Assembly: GCF_001428685.1 (NCBI RefSeq)
Contig: NZ_LMIK01000006.1
Location: 1-64,000 of the forward strand
Reading direction: 5' to 3'
DNA length: 64,000 nucleotides
From: Lysobacter sp. Root76
GTDB lineage: Bacteria; Pseudomonadota; Gammaproteobacteria; Xanthomonadales; Xanthomonadaceae
Below the pieces are notes generated by a model. It was not told the DNA's origin and made no database searches. It was given only the letters and a program-made list of their open reading frames with translations. Position numbers and translations under genes: made by a program. This document shows positions 35,914 through 44,360 of this stretch, piece after piece (position 1 is the stretch's first letter; each line of letters begins with the position of its first letter).

Positions 35914-36681
35914 ATGACCGCAAGACTGCAAGACAAGATCGCCCTCGTCACCGGCGCCAGTTCCGGCATCGGTCGCGCCACCGCGCTGTGCTTCGCACGC
36001 GAAGGCGCGAAAGTCGTGGCGGCCGCGCGCCGCGGCGACCTGCTCGATGCCCTGGTTGCCGAGATCGTTGCAGCCGGTGGCGAGGCCACGGCGCTGGCCG
36101 GCGACGTGCGCGACGAAGCCTATGCGCAGGCCCTGGTCGCACTAGCCCAGCAGCGCTACGGCGGGCTCGACATTGCCTTCAACAACGCCGGCGTGCTCGG
36201 CGCGCAATCGCCGACGACGGAGTTGTCGCTGCAGCAATGGCAGGACGTGCTCGACACCAACCTCACCGGCGCCTTTCTCGGCGCCAAGCATCAGTTGCCG
36301 GCGCTGCTGGCGCGCGGCGGCGGTTCGCTGATCTTCACGTCCTCCTTCGTCGGCGACACCGCCGCGTTCCCGGGCGTGGCCGGCTACGCGGCTAGCAAGG
36401 CCGGCCTGCTCGGCCTGAGCCGCTCGATCGCGGTCGAGTTCGGCGCCCGCGGCATCCGCAGCAACGCGCTGCTGCCCGGCGCGACCGACACGCCGGCTTA
36501 CCGCGAGTTCGGCAACAGCGAGGAAGCGCGGAACTTCATCGCCAGCCTGTACGCGCTCAAGCGCGTGGCCGCGCCGGAAGAGATCGCGCAGGCGGCGCTG
36601 TTCCTGGCCTCCGACGCATCGTCGTTCGTGACCGGCAGTGCCTTGGCGGTGGAGGGCGGGGTGTCGGTCAATCGCACTTGA
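35914..36681 (+). CDS. Short-chain dehydrogenase/reductase
   Basis: This 255-residue classical SDR has the NAD(P) motif TGASSGIGRATA (~13-24), NNAGV (~89-93), the catalytic Ser (TSSFVGD, ~143) and the YAASK active site (~157-161). GGVSVNRT closes the chain. An Arg/Lys-rich segment after the first beta strand (AARRGD) suggests NADP preference. The substrate is unknown. GGGAAG precedes the ATG. Confidence 0.93.
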   Translation: MTARLQDKIALVTGASSGIGRATALCFAREGAKVVAAARRGDLLDALVAEIVAAGGEATALAGDVRDEAYAQALVALAQQRYGGLDIAFNNAGVLGAQSPTTELSLQQWQDVLDTNLTGAFLGAKHQLPALLARGGGSLIFTSSFVGDTAAFPGVAGYAASKAGLLGLSRSIAVEFGARGIRSNALLPGATDTPAYREFGNSEEARNFIASLYALKRVAAPEEIAQAALFLASDASSFVTGSALAVEGGVSVNRT

Positions 36682-37280
36682 GGGGCGGGCCGGAGCGGCG
36701 TGGGTCGCTCTGGTTTGTCGTGCTTGAGGAGGGGCGTCCCCGCCTGGTTGTTCGTACCTGGATTCTCTACCGCCAGGCAGGCCGGCATAGCCCGCGGACG
36801 CGGCCGACACTTGGAAACGCACTCGGCACGGTCCTGCACGCCAGTCCCAAATTCCCGGACGCAAGGCTTTTGGCCTCGCGCGCGTGGCGGATACTCCAAG
36901 CCTCGCGTCCAGATGCCCGGCCTTCGGCACGGCGGGCTCGCCCGCAGCGCGATTTTGCTCGCGCCGGCAAGCCGTCACGCTGCAGATGTGAGGCTTGCTG
37001 CCACAGGCGTGGAGCGAAATGCTCGGCCGTCGGCTCGCGAGGCTTGCTCGCAGGGCTTTTCCCATAGCAATTGCAAGGTGTTGGGAGCGGCGTGCAAGGT
37101 GTTGTGTGCGGGAAACGGAGCCGTGTGGTGCAAGGTCGCCTTGTGCGAGCTTGCGGTCCGTGCCTGACGTGTTGCGGATGGGGAAAAACGATCGGCGATC
37201 CGAGTGCCGTCGCCCGACAGATCGGCCGTAGCGACCCAAGCTCCGCTCGTCGGTGACCGATCTTGTCCTTGCGCGAGTCG

Positions 37281-37305
37281 CGTTCCGAGCGCACTGCTCG
37301 GAACG
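37281..37305. repeat. 10-bp perfect inverted repeat
   Basis: CGTTCCGAGC (37281-37290) and GCTCGGAACG (37296-37305) flank GCACT. It could be a hairpin or a repeat unit. No coding gene is adjacent. Confidence 0.5.
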
Positions 37306-37414
37306 TGGCTCACGACGCTGCGACGCCCGAACGCTGACGCCCACATACCTCCCAATGAGCCTTGCGGTAGGGGAGATGCAAGTCGCGACTCGCGCAGTCA
37401 CCCGAAGGATCGCC

Positions 37415-37480
37415 ATCGCGGCTCACGCCGCTCCCACAGGGAAAGTCCGTGCTTACCATGGGAGCGGCGTGAGCCGCGAT
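37415..37480. repeat. REP-like 22-bp inverted repeat
   Basis: The 22-mer at 37415-37436 (begins ATCGCGGCTCACGCCG) is matched perfectly and in inverse orientation at 37459-37480, with a 22-base spacer. A related single copy (TCGCGGCTTACGCCGCTCC) occurs at 59364-59382. The two-armed layout in intergenic DNA is typical of REP/BIME elements mobilised by RAYT transposases; none is encoded in this window. Confidence 0.7.
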
Positions 37481-37579
37481 TACGCAACGGGTCGACGCAA
37501 CGCGGTCGTGGCTAACGCAGCTTCTACTGGAGCTAGCGCGAACTCGGGTAAGGCCGCGCCTGCACACGAAGGCGTTGCT

Positions 37580-37879
37580 TCAGTCGCCGCCACCGCCATC
37601 GCCACCACCGCAATCTCCGCCGCCGTCGTTGTCGCCAGGGCTGCAATCGCGGCTGTCGCCGTTGCCGTTGGAGGCGTTCCAATCGGCGCTGCCGGAGTTT
37701 TCGTTCCAACTGCTGCCGCCGTCGTAGCCCGAGCCGGTGTTGGTCGTGAGCCGATTGCGGTGGACGGCGGTGGCGAGCATGGCGCCTGCGATCAGCAGCA
37801 GGGCACCGATCACCCAGTGGCTCTGCACCGCCAGCACGATGCCGACCACGACCAGTACGACTCCCAGGAGCTTATGCAT
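37580..37879 (-). CDS. Small membrane protein with Gly/Asp-rich tail
   Basis: This 99-residue protein has two adjacent hydrophobic helices (LLGVVLVVVGIVLAV and WVIGALLLIAGAMLATAV, ~4-40). A low-complexity tail rich in Gly, Asp, Asn and Ser ends in GGGDGGGGD and contains two Cys. AAGGA precedes the ATG at 37879. Function unknown; the acidic Gly-rich tail may be disordered or bind cations. Confidence 0.6.
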   Translation of the reverse strand: MHKLLGVVLVVVGIVLAVQSHWVIGALLLIAGAMLATAVHRNRLTTNTGSGYDGGSSWNENSGSADWNASNGNGDSRDCSPGDNDGGGDCGGGDGGGGD

Positions 37880-38317
37880 CGTTGCCGTCCTTCCGACCGG
37901 GAGCGGCCGGTGGCGCGCCGCGATTGCGCGCATTGTCTACGGCTTTTCGGCCGGCGCCAGTACCGTCCGGCGGGATGACTGCAGCCGGGCGTCGGGCGGG
38001 ACCCAGTGGCCGTCGCCGCGAAAAGGCCGGCTACGCCGGTCCCCAGATGGCCTTGGGCGCCACCCGGTAATGGGCGCGGGGAGGCGGGCGGTTGCCGGGG
38101 GCGTCGCGACGGGCACACACGTCGCCGGGAGGTCTCGCCACCGATGCCGAAACGATTCGGCGCGACATCGCGGCGGCGTATAGGCAAGACCGATGCGGCG
38201 TTCTATGCTGATGGCCGCGGACGCAGCCGAGTGTCGCGACGGCGCCCGCGAATCCCCCATCCCTTCCTCTGTCGCGCGCGGCCTGTCGCTGCGCGCGGCG
38301 ACGCCATTCGAGTTCCC
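37880..38317. other. Intergenic, no supported gene
   Basis: About 440 bp separate the small membrane protein from the divergent acyltransferase gene. Open frames exist on both strands but none has a start signal or recognisable content. No repeat or hairpin stood out. Confidence 0.35.
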
Positions 38318-39460
38318 ATGAGTCGTCTGCCCGGTCTGGACCTGCTGCGCGCCATCGCCATCGTCTGGGTGATGCTGTTTCATTCCTATCTGGTCGGCGG
38401 CATGGGCGAGTTTTGGCAAGCCGGCATCACGCACGGCTGGATAGGCGTGGACCTGTTCTTCGTGCTCAGCGGCTATCTGATCGGCGGCCAGCTGCTCAAG
38501 CCGCTGAGCCAGGGCCTGCCGCTGCGGCCAGGCGACTTCTACCTGCGCCGCGCGTTCCGCGTGCTGCCGGCGTTCCTGGTGGTGCTGGCGATCTATTTCA
38601 CCGTGCCCGGCTTCCGCGAAGCCGAGGGCATCCAGCCGCTGTGGCAGTTCCTCACCTTCACCCTGAACCTGTTGATCGACTATCAGCACAACAAGGCCTT
38701 CTCGCACGCCTGGTCGCTGTGCGTGGAGGAGCACTTCTACCTGGTGTTCCCGTGGCTGGCCTGGTGGATGACGCGGCGCCCGTCGGCGGCCAAGTTCGTC
38801 GGCCTGTGCGTGGCGGTCGTGGCCATGGGACTGGCCTTGCGCGGCTATGTCTGGGTGTACGAAATGGCCCCGGTGCGCGGTCTGGACGACGTCGAACGCA
38901 GCTTCGACCGGCGCTTCGTCGAAGACATCTATTACCCGACCTGGATGCGCCTGGACGGCCTGCTGTTCGGCGTGGTGCTGGCGACGATCCAGGTCTACCG
39001 GCCGCAGCTGTGGTCGCGGTTGCAGCGCCACGCGAATGGGTTGCTGATCGCCGGCCTGGCGGTCGTGGCCGTCGCCATCTTCCTGTTCCAGGAACGCACG
39101 GCCCTGCTGCCGACCGTGATCGGCTACCCGCTGCTGTCGTTGGGCCTGGCCCTGCTGGTCGCCGCCGGCGCCAGCACTCGCAGCTGGCTCGGCCGCTGGC
39201 GCGTGCCGGGCGCGGGCTGGATCGCGGTGGCCTCCTACAGCCTGTACCTGATCCACAAGCCGGTGTTCCATCTGGTCGAAACGGCGTTCGGGGCGCAGTT
39301 GGAAGGGCGCGGTGTGGTTGCGTTCGCGGTGTATGCCGTGGCGACGTTCGCGGCGGGGGCGCTGCTGCATTACGTGATCGAGCGGCCGTTCCTGAGGCTA
39401 CGGGATCGCTGGAAGGCTGGGACCATACGGACCGGTGCGGCTGCCGTAACTCAGGGGTGA
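38318..39460 (+). CDS. Acyltransferase family 3 membrane protein
   Basis: This 380-residue polytopic membrane protein of the acyltransferase 3 (OafA/NodX/WecH) family has GLDLLRAIAIVWVMLFH with the conserved Arg and His (~6-22), WIGVDLFFVLSGYLIG (~41-56) and the RR motif FYLRRAFRVLPA. SHAWSLCVEEHFYLVFP (~129-145) and YSLYLIHKP (~305-313) complete the pattern. About ten helices. It probably O-acylates surface polysaccharide or lipid. The gene stands alone. Confidence 0.9.
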   Translation: MSRLPGLDLLRAIAIVWVMLFHSYLVGGMGEFWQAGITHGWIGVDLFFVLSGYLIGGQLLKPLSQGLPLRPGDFYLRRAFRVLPAFLVVLAIYFTVPGFREAEGIQPLWQFLTFTLNLLIDYQHNKAFSHAWSLCVEEHFYLVFPWLAWWMTRRPSAAKFVGLCVAVVAMGLALRGYVWVYEMAPVRGLDDVERSFDRRFVEDIYYPTWMRLDGLLFGVVLATIQVYRPQLWSRLQRHANGLLIAGLAVVAVAIFLFQERTALLPTVIGYPLLSLGLALLVAAGASTRSWLGRWRVPGAGWIAVASYSLYLIHKPVFHLVETAFGAQLEGRGVVAFAVYAVATFAAGALLHYVIERPFLRLRDRWKAGTIRTGAAAVTQG

Positions 39461-39694
39461 TAGTTGACGGTTTGTCGCAGTTCTTGCGACATGGCCGCGG
39501 TAACGTTGCGCTTACGGTCGGCAGCTGTGGTCCGGGCGCGACAGTTGTCCATGCTCAAGGGAGCAAGGGTGAAATGTAGCGCGGCTTCCAATGCCGGCAG
39601 AGCAAGCGCAGAGCGGTTCAATGAGCCGCTGCGAATTTGATTAGAATGAATGTCATGCGAGCTTGGACGTAGGACGAACGACCGCGAGTGTCTA

Positions 39695-39904
39695 ATGAAG
39701 CAATCGTTTTTCTTACTTTTTATACTGGCTGGAGTGGCTGTGGCCGGATATGGTCTATTCGGCTTACTGGCCTTGGATGAATGGGTCCTGGGGCGATACA
39801 GCGCTGGTACCGGTAGTCGGGACACCGGCATCGGAATTCTAATCACACTGATTGGTGGGATTATGGTGTGGTACGGCGCCGCTGAGCTCGCAAACTCTGA
39901 CTAG
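39695..39904 (+). CDS. Small two-helix membrane protein
   Basis: This 69-residue protein (MKQSFFLLFILAGVAVAGYGL...) has one helix at ~4-24 and another at ~45-62. Local GC is lower than that of the neighbours. The ATG at 39695 was chosen because it begins the hydrophobic segment; only a weak GAG box precedes it. Function unknown. Confidence 0.5.
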   Translation: MKQSFFLLFILAGVAVAGYGLFGLLALDEWVLGRYSAGTGSRDTGIGILITLIGGIMVWYGAAELANSD

Positions 39905-40006
39905 TGCCATATCTGAGAGCTTCGTTCAGAGAGAGATGGATGGACTTCGAGTACGTGCTGGACACCGATGTGCCGACCTATTGAGCTCGTCGCGTCGTAG
40001 AGCCGG

Positions 40007-41290
40007 CTAGTCGTGCTTAAGCGTAGCAATGCTCCGCGCACACGCCGCCGCCCGATCGACCAGCAGCTCGCGTTCGCGCGCATTACGCGTGAGCGACGCA
40101 GCGCGTTTGAACTCGGCATGCGCTTCCTGATAACGGCCGAGCTTGGCGAGAAAATCTCCACGCACGCTCGGCAGCAAGTGATAGCTCTTCATCGACGGTT
40201 CGTCGAGCAGGGTGTCGGCCAGTTCCAGGCCGGCGGCGGGGCCGAAGGCCATGGCAAGGGCGACGGCGCGGTTGAGTTCGACCACCGGCGACGGGGCGAG
40301 TTGGGCCAGGGCGTCGTAGAGGGCGGCGATGCGGGCCCAATCGGTTTCGTCGCCGGTGCGGGCGCGGGCGTGGCAGGCGGCGATCGCGGCTTGCAATGCA
40401 TATGGGCCGCGGGCGCCGCCGAGTTTTTCGGCGCGTTCCAGGGCGGTCAGGCCGCGCCGGATCAGGACCTGGTCCCAGCGTGCGCGGTCCTGGTCCAGCA
40501 GCAGCACCGGCGCGCCGCTGGCGTCGACGCGGGCACGGGCTCGCGAGGCCTGGATTTCCATCAGCGCGGCCAGGCCGTGTACCTCGGGTTCGCGCGGCAC
40601 CAGTTCGGCGACGATGCGGCCCAGGCGCAGGGCTTCCTCGCATAGGGCGGGGCGCATCCAGTCGTCGCCGGCGGTGGCCGAGTAGCCTTCGTTGAAGATC
40701 AGGTAGATCACCGCCAGCACCGAGGCCAGGCGTTCGGCGAGTTCGTCGCCGCGCGGCACTTCGAACGGTACCCGCGCTTCGGCCAGCGTGCGTTTGGCGC
40801 GCACGATCCGTTGCGCCACGGTCGGTTCGGGGACCAGGAAGGCGCGCGCGATTTCGTCGGTGGTCAGGCCGCCGAGCAGGCGCAGGGTCAGGGCGACGCG
40901 TGCTTCGGTGGACAGCACCGGATGGCAGGCGGTGAACACCAGGCGCAGCAGGTCGTCGCCGATGTCGTCGTCGATGGCCGCCTCGAACGCGGCCTCGGCG
41001 TCGTCCTGCCAGTCTTCGAGTTCGTAGCCCAGTTCTTCGTACTTGCGCTGCTGCAGCTTGCTGCGGCGCAGGCGGTCGATGGCGCGGTGCTTGGCGGTGG
41101 CCATCAGCCAGGCGCCCGGGTTGTCGGGCACGCCGGTTTCGGGCCAACGCTCCAGCGCGGCGACCAGGGCGTCCTGGGCGAGTTCCTCGGCCAGGCCGAC
41201 GTCGCGCACCATGCGCGCCAGGCCGGCGATCAGGCGCGGCGATTCGATACGCCAGACGGCATCGATGGCGCGATGGGTGTCGTTGGTCAT
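40007..41290 (-). CDS. ECF42-type RNA polymerase sigma factor with C-terminal extension
   Basis: This 427-residue sigma-70 family factor has region 2 (~12-80; ELAQDALVAALERWP) and region 4 (~115-170; LGGLTTDEIARAFLVPEPTVAQRIVRAKR). A long helical DUF6596/TPR-like extension (~185-420) follows, the hallmark of ECF42 factors, which lack an anti-sigma and use the extension for control. It sits downstream of DGPF/YCII genes, the standard ECF42 neighbourhood. It probably recognises the TGTCGA-N17-CGTCG promoters in this window. The ATG at 41290 is placed where homology-like sequence begins; no strong Shine-Dalgarno. Confidence 0.9.
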   Translation of the reverse strand: MTNDTHRAIDAVWRIESPRLIAGLARMVRDVGLAEELAQDALVAALERWPETGVPDNPGAWLMATAKHRAIDRLRRSKLQQRKYEELGYELEDWQDDAEAAFEAAIDDDIGDDLLRLVFTACHPVLSTEARVALTLRLLGGLTTDEIARAFLVPEPTVAQRIVRAKRTLAEARVPFEVPRGDELAERLASVLAVIYLIFNEGYSATAGDDWMRPALCEEALRLGRIVAELVPREPEVHGLAALMEIQASRARARVDASGAPVLLLDQDRARWDQVLIRRGLTALERAEKLGGARGPYALQAAIAACHARARTGDETDWARIAALYDALAQLAPSPVVELNRAVALAMAFGPAAGLELADTLLDEPSMKSYHLLPSVRGDFLAKLGRYQEAHAEFKRAASLTRNARERELLVDRAAACARSIATLKHD

Positions 41291-41322
41291 CGGATGCGGT
41301 CGGTCGAGTGGGAAGGGGCGGG

Positions 41323-41583
41323 CTACTTTTCGGACTGGATCTGGAGCGCGGCCAGGCCGGTCTCGAAGTCGCGTCCGATCATACGGTCCCTGTCGAAGAA
41401 AACGCCCATGAGTTTGGTCATGTAGACGCTGGGGCCCTGCATGCATCAGGTCGCGCGGCCATGGATGACCAGGCTACGCTCGGTCCGCAAGGTATCGGGA
41501 CGTGTCGCGGCGTAGCGCAGCACCGCGACCACGAGCAAGGCCAGCAGGGACAGGACGACGGCGAGTATGGGCGCGGGATCCGA
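41323..41583 (-). pseudogene. SRPBCC-family gene relic with internal deletion
   Basis: In one frame directly after the YCII stop, a membrane anchor (ILAVVLSLLALLVVAVLRY) leads into AATRPDTLRTERSLVIHG, the typical start of membrane-anchored SRPBCC/polyketide-cyclase-like proteins. After a stop (TGA) the frame continues MQGPSVYMTKLMGVFFDRDRM then IGRDFETGLAALQ, the typical end of the same family. The ~100-residue middle is missing and no start codon is left. The last 39 codons alone form a small ORF (41323-41442). It lies between the YCII and sigma genes. Confidence 0.65.
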
Positions 41584-42006
41584 TCAGTTGCGTTGGCCGC
41601 TATCGCCTTGCAGGTCGTGGAATGCGGATCCGGCCTCCTGGACATCGGCGGGGAAGTCCTCGAACTCCATCACCTGGCGGATTTCGATGGTTTCGTTTTC
41701 CGCGGCCGGGCAGCGCGAGGCCCAGGCGATCGCCTCGTTTCTCGATGCGACGTCGATCATCCAGTAGCCGCCCAGCACTTCCTTGGATTCGCTGAAGGGG
41801 CCGTCGGTGACTTTCGGCTTGCCGCCGGCGAAGGACACGCGTGCGCCCATCGAGGGCGGGTGCAGGCCGTCCAGCGCGACCAGTACGCCGGCCTGCTGCA
41901 GGGCTTCGTTGTACTTCATCATCGTCGCGACGCGGTCGGCGGGCGGCAAGGTGCCGGGTGCGGCTTGTTCGTAGCCTTGGGGAATCATCAGCATCATGAA
42001 GCGCAT
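41584..42006 (-). CDS. YCII/DGPF-domain protein (ECF42 cluster)
   Basis: This 140-residue protein of the DGPF subgroup of YCII-like proteins has the TDGPFSESKEVLGGYWMID motif (~66-84) and a C-terminal EIRQVMEFEDFPADV. AGGAG precedes the ATG at 42006. Such proteins are the usual targets of ECF42 sigma factors; their biochemical role is unknown (some YCII relatives act on chlorinated aromatics). No TGTCGA promoter of its own was found, so read-through from upstream is likely. Confidence 0.88.
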   Translation of the reverse strand: MRFMMLMIPQGYEQAAPGTLPPADRVATMMKYNEALQQAGVLVALDGLHPPSMGARVSFAGGKPKVTDGPFSESKEVLGGYWMIDVASRNEAIAWASRCPAAENETIEIRQVMEFEDFPADVQEAGSAFHDLQGDSGQRN

Positions 42007-42158
42007 AGTGCGTCTCCTGTGGTGGCGCAGAGAGGGGGCGACGGCAGGCGCCGCAAGGCGCGCCGCAGTTCGGTTTTTGTAGCGCGAGGGGGGGCGAGCG
42101 AGGCCGGTGTCGATCGCCGAGTGCGCGCCGCCGCTGCGCGAGCGGCGCGCGCATGCGG

Positions 42159-42578
42159 TCAGGCTTTCTTTTCGAAGTTGATCAGCCACGGCACGCCGTA
42201 GGCATCGGTGACGCAGCCGAAGCGTTCGGCCCAGAAGGTCTGCGCCAGCGGCATGGTGACTTGGCCGCCTTCGGCCAGGCCCTGGAAGATGCGCTCGGCA
42301 TCGGCGGCGGAATCGACGTTGAGCGAGATCGACATGCCCTTGACGCCGTCATAGGGGTAGTGGGTGCCGGCGTCGGAGGCCATCAGCACCCAGTCCTTGG
42401 CGGCCAGACGGACGTGCATGACCTTGTTCTTTTGTTCATCCGACAAGGAGTCGCAGCTGCCGTCGGGGGCTTCGCCGTAGCGCAGCAGCATTTCGATCTT
42501 GCCGCCGAGCAGTTCGGCGTAACGCTGGAACGCGGCTTCGGCCTTGCCGTCGTAGGTGAGGTAGGGGGCGAGGTACAT
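42159..42578 (-). CDS. VOC/PhnB-like (glyoxalase-fold) protein
   Basis: This 139-residue protein begins MYLAPYLTYDGKAEAAFQRYAELLGG, the classical PhnB-like opening. It continues with VMHVRLAAKDWVLMASD and SISLNVDSAADAERIFQGLAEGG, ending FGCVTDAYGVPWLINFE (~120-136). The fold is a paired beta-alpha-beta VOC unit. Enzymatic role unknown. It lies 24 bp after the YCII gene at 42603 in the ECF42-type cluster. Confidence 0.92.
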   Translation of the reverse strand: MYLAPYLTYDGKAEAAFQRYAELLGGKIEMLLRYGEAPDGSCDSLSDEQKNKVMHVRLAAKDWVLMASDAGTHYPYDGVKGMSISLNVDSAADAERIFQGLAEGGQVTMPLAQTFWAERFGCVTDAYGVPWLINFEKKA

Positions 42579-42602
42579 GGGTGACTCTGTTTGGTGGGGG
42601 GG

Positions 42603-42953
42603 CTAGTTGCAGTTCATGTCGCCGTCGACGATGCGGTGCAGCTCGCTGACGCCGTCGCCGGCGATGTCGAGGAAACGCTTGGCGTACTCGACGGCGGATT
42701 CGAAGGACTCGACCTCGATCAGGGCGTAGCCGGCGATCACTTCCTTGGCCTCGGCGTAGGGCCCGTCGGTGACGGTGATCTTTCCGCCGTTCAGGCCGAT
42801 GCGGGCGCCGCCTCGGGCGAGCAGGCCGCCGGTGTGCAGCAGGCTGCCGTCGCTGAGGCCCTGCTGGATCAACTCGCCCATGCGCTGCTGTTTGTCGGGA
42901 CCGAAGTCGGCGGGCTTGCTGGTGTCGGGGGTGTAGATGGACAGGAATTTCAT
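42603..42953 (-). CDS. YCII/DGPF-domain protein (ECF42 cluster)
   Basis: This 116-residue protein has the VTDGPYAEAKEVIAGYALIEV signature split across ~60-80 and VEYAKRFLDIAGDGVSELHRI towards the end. The ATG at 42953 follows GGAG. It is the first gene after an ECF42-type promoter of its own (43011-43038). Paralogue of the genes at 41584 and 43066. Confidence 0.88.
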   Translation of the reverse strand: MKFLSIYTPDTSKPADFGPDKQQRMGELIQQGLSDGSLLHTGGLLARGGARIGLNGGKITVTDGPYAEAKEVIAGYALIEVESFESAVEYAKRFLDIAGDGVSELHRIVDGDMNCN

Positions 42954-43010
42954 CGGTGACTCCATGACGACGATGGGGAGGGCGGATGCTTTCGGCGGAC
43001 TGTATGGATA

Positions 43011-43038
43011 CGACGAACGGCGGCGCGCACGATCGACA
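43011..43038 (-). promoter_or_regulatory. ECF42-type promoter inside the YCII cluster
   Basis: On the minus strand TGTCGA (43033-43038), 17 bp, then CGTCG (43011-43015), about 60 bp before the YCII start at 42953. It matches the elements at 13651 and 43562 in both boxes and spacing. Confidence 0.65.
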
Positions 43039-43065
43039 TAGGGGCGAACCGTTTCCGTGCGGCGC

Positions 43066-43488
43066 TCAGTGCTTGACGGCTTGGGCGCGCAGGCGTTGTT
43101 CCTGTTCGCGCAGTTCCGGGGTGAGTTCGGCGCCGAAATCCTCGGCTTCGAATACTTGGCGGATCTCGATTTCCGATTCGCCGCCGGTGGGGTTCGGGCA
43201 ACGCTTCACCCACTCGATCGCCTCTTCCTTGGACTTGACCTGGATCAGCCAGAAGCCGCCGATCAGTTCCTTGGCCTCCGGGAAAGGACCGTCGACGACG
43301 CTGCGGCGCTGGCCGGAGAAGCGCACGCGCGCGCCCTTGGAAGAGGGATGCAGGCCTTCGCCGGCCAGCAGCACGCCGGCCTTGACCAGTTCCTCGTTGT
43401 ACTTGCCCATCGCGGTCAGCAGTTCTTCGCTGGGCATTTGCCCGGCTTCGGCAGCGTCGTCGGATTTGACTATCAGCATGAATCGCAT
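43066..43488 (-). CDS. YCII/DGPF-domain protein, first gene of the ECF42 cluster
   Basis: This 140-residue protein (MRFMLIVKSDDAAEAGQMPS...) has the VDGPFPEAKELIGGFWLIQ motif (~66-84) and ESEIEIRQVFEAEDFGAE. It is closest in layout to the paralogue at 41584. An ECF42-type promoter lies about 75-100 bp upstream (43562-43589). It probably starts the transcript that runs through the VOC and YCII genes toward the sigma gene. Confidence 0.9.
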   Translation of the reverse strand: MRFMLIVKSDDAAEAGQMPSEELLTAMGKYNEELVKAGVLLAGEGLHPSSKGARVRFSGQRRSVVDGPFPEAKELIGGFWLIQVKSKEEAIEWVKRCPNPTGGESEIEIRQVFEAEDFGAELTPELREQEQRLRAQAVKH

Positions 43489-43561
43489 GGCCCTGTCTCC
43501 TGGTTGGGTTGGGAAGCGTCGGTCGCGGTGTGCGGTGTCGTTGCGGCGCTCTTACTCAGGG

Positions 43562-43589
43562 CGACGAAGGCAGGGGCGCGGAATCGACA
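43562..43589 (-). promoter_or_regulatory. ECF42-type promoter of the YCII-sigma cluster
   Basis: On the minus strand TGTCGA (43584-43589), a 17-bp spacer, then CGTCG (43562-43566). Downstream positions also resemble the element before the DUF4287 gene (both continue into a CTTA-containing stretch on the plus strand). This places the cluster under the sigma factor it encodes, giving positive feedback. Confidence 0.7.
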
Positions 43590-43687
43590 CGGCCCGCGAA
43601 ATATTTTTTTGGCGATTGCGGTTGCCGGGGGAGACGAGGCGGTGCTAGCGTTCCGGGCCCAACCCCCCGGATCGAAGGAACGCCGCA

Positions 43688-44266
43688 ATGAAGTCGCTCA
43701 AGTATTTGATCCCGATAGCATTTATCGCCAGCGCATCGGCCGTGGCCGCGCCGACGACCTACGAGATCGACCCCAGCCACACCTATCCCAGCTTCGAGGC
43801 CTCGCACATGGGCATCTCGGTCTGGCGCGGCAAATTCAACTCGTCCAGCGGCAAGGTCGTGCTCGACAAGGCCAAGGGCACCGGCACGGTCGAAGTAGTG
43901 GTCGATACCAACAGCATCGACTACGGTCACGACAAGATGAACGAGCATGCGCGTGGCGACACGCTGTTCGACGTCGCCAAGTACCCGACCGCGACCTACA
44001 AGGGCAAGCTCGAAGGTTTCGTCGATGGCGCGCCGACCAAGGTCGTCGGCGAACTCACCCTGCACGGCGTGACCAAGCCGCTGGAACTGAAGATCAATTC
44101 CTTCAAGTGCATTCCGCATCCGATGCTCAAGCGCGAGCTTTGCGGCGCCGACGCCAGCGCCAGCTTCCAGCGCGATGCCTTCGGTATCGATGCCGGCAAG
44201 GACTGGGGTTTCAGCATGGACGTGACGCTGCGCATCCAGGTCGAGGCCGTCGCGCAGGCCAAGTGA
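43688..44266 (+). CDS. YceI family periplasmic protein
   Basis: This 192-residue secreted lipocalin-like protein has a signal peptide (ends SAVAAP, ~22), [18 protein letters not shown] (~27-44), the [19 protein letters not shown] block (~79-97) and [18 protein letters not shown] (~118-135). YceI proteins bind isoprenoid lipids such as polyprenyl chains. Two Cys in [15 protein letters not shown] and FKC may pair. AGGAA precedes the ATG. Not part of the leftward YCII cluster. Confidence 0.93.
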   Translation: MKSLKYLIPIAFIASASAVAAPTTYEIDPSHTYPSFEASHMGISVWRGKFNSSSGKVVLDKAKGTGTVEVVVDTNSIDYGHDKMNEHARGDTLFDVAKYPTATYKGKLEGFVDGAPTKVVGELTLHGVTKPLELKINSFKCIPHPMLKRELCGADASASFQRDAFGIDAGKDWGFSMDVTLRIQVEAVAQAK

Positions 44267-44360
44267 GCCGGTCGCAGGTCCGGCAGGGATTGCACTACGG
44301 GCAACATCCACTGGAGGGAGCGCCAGGTCGCCGCGGCTTGGGCTCCCTGAGGACAGGGCC

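Larger units (their letters stand above)
36682..37579. other. Gene-poor stretch with inverted repeats
   Basis: About 900 bp hold no convincing gene. Open frames here lack start signals and family features. The region contains a 22-bp perfect REP-like inverted repeat (37415-37480) and a 10-bp inverted repeat (37281-37305). It may be a scar of repeated insertions or an old gene ruin. Confidence 0.5.

Noticed and set aside
36142-37416. 424-residue open frame on the minus strand across the SDR end and the gene-poor stretch
   Set aside because: Half is antisense to the SDR gene and the rest has no recognisable content, no ribosome-binding site and skewed composition.
39466-39570. Possible small minus-strand gene after the acyltransferase (MDNCRARTTAADRK...)
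   Set aside because: It is short, without a clear ribosome-binding site or known relatives, so it was not reported as a gene.
41442-41645. Minus-strand 75-residue frame 41418-41645
   Set aside because: Another frame over the same DNA shows the SRPBCC anchor and tail, so this frame is a shadow.
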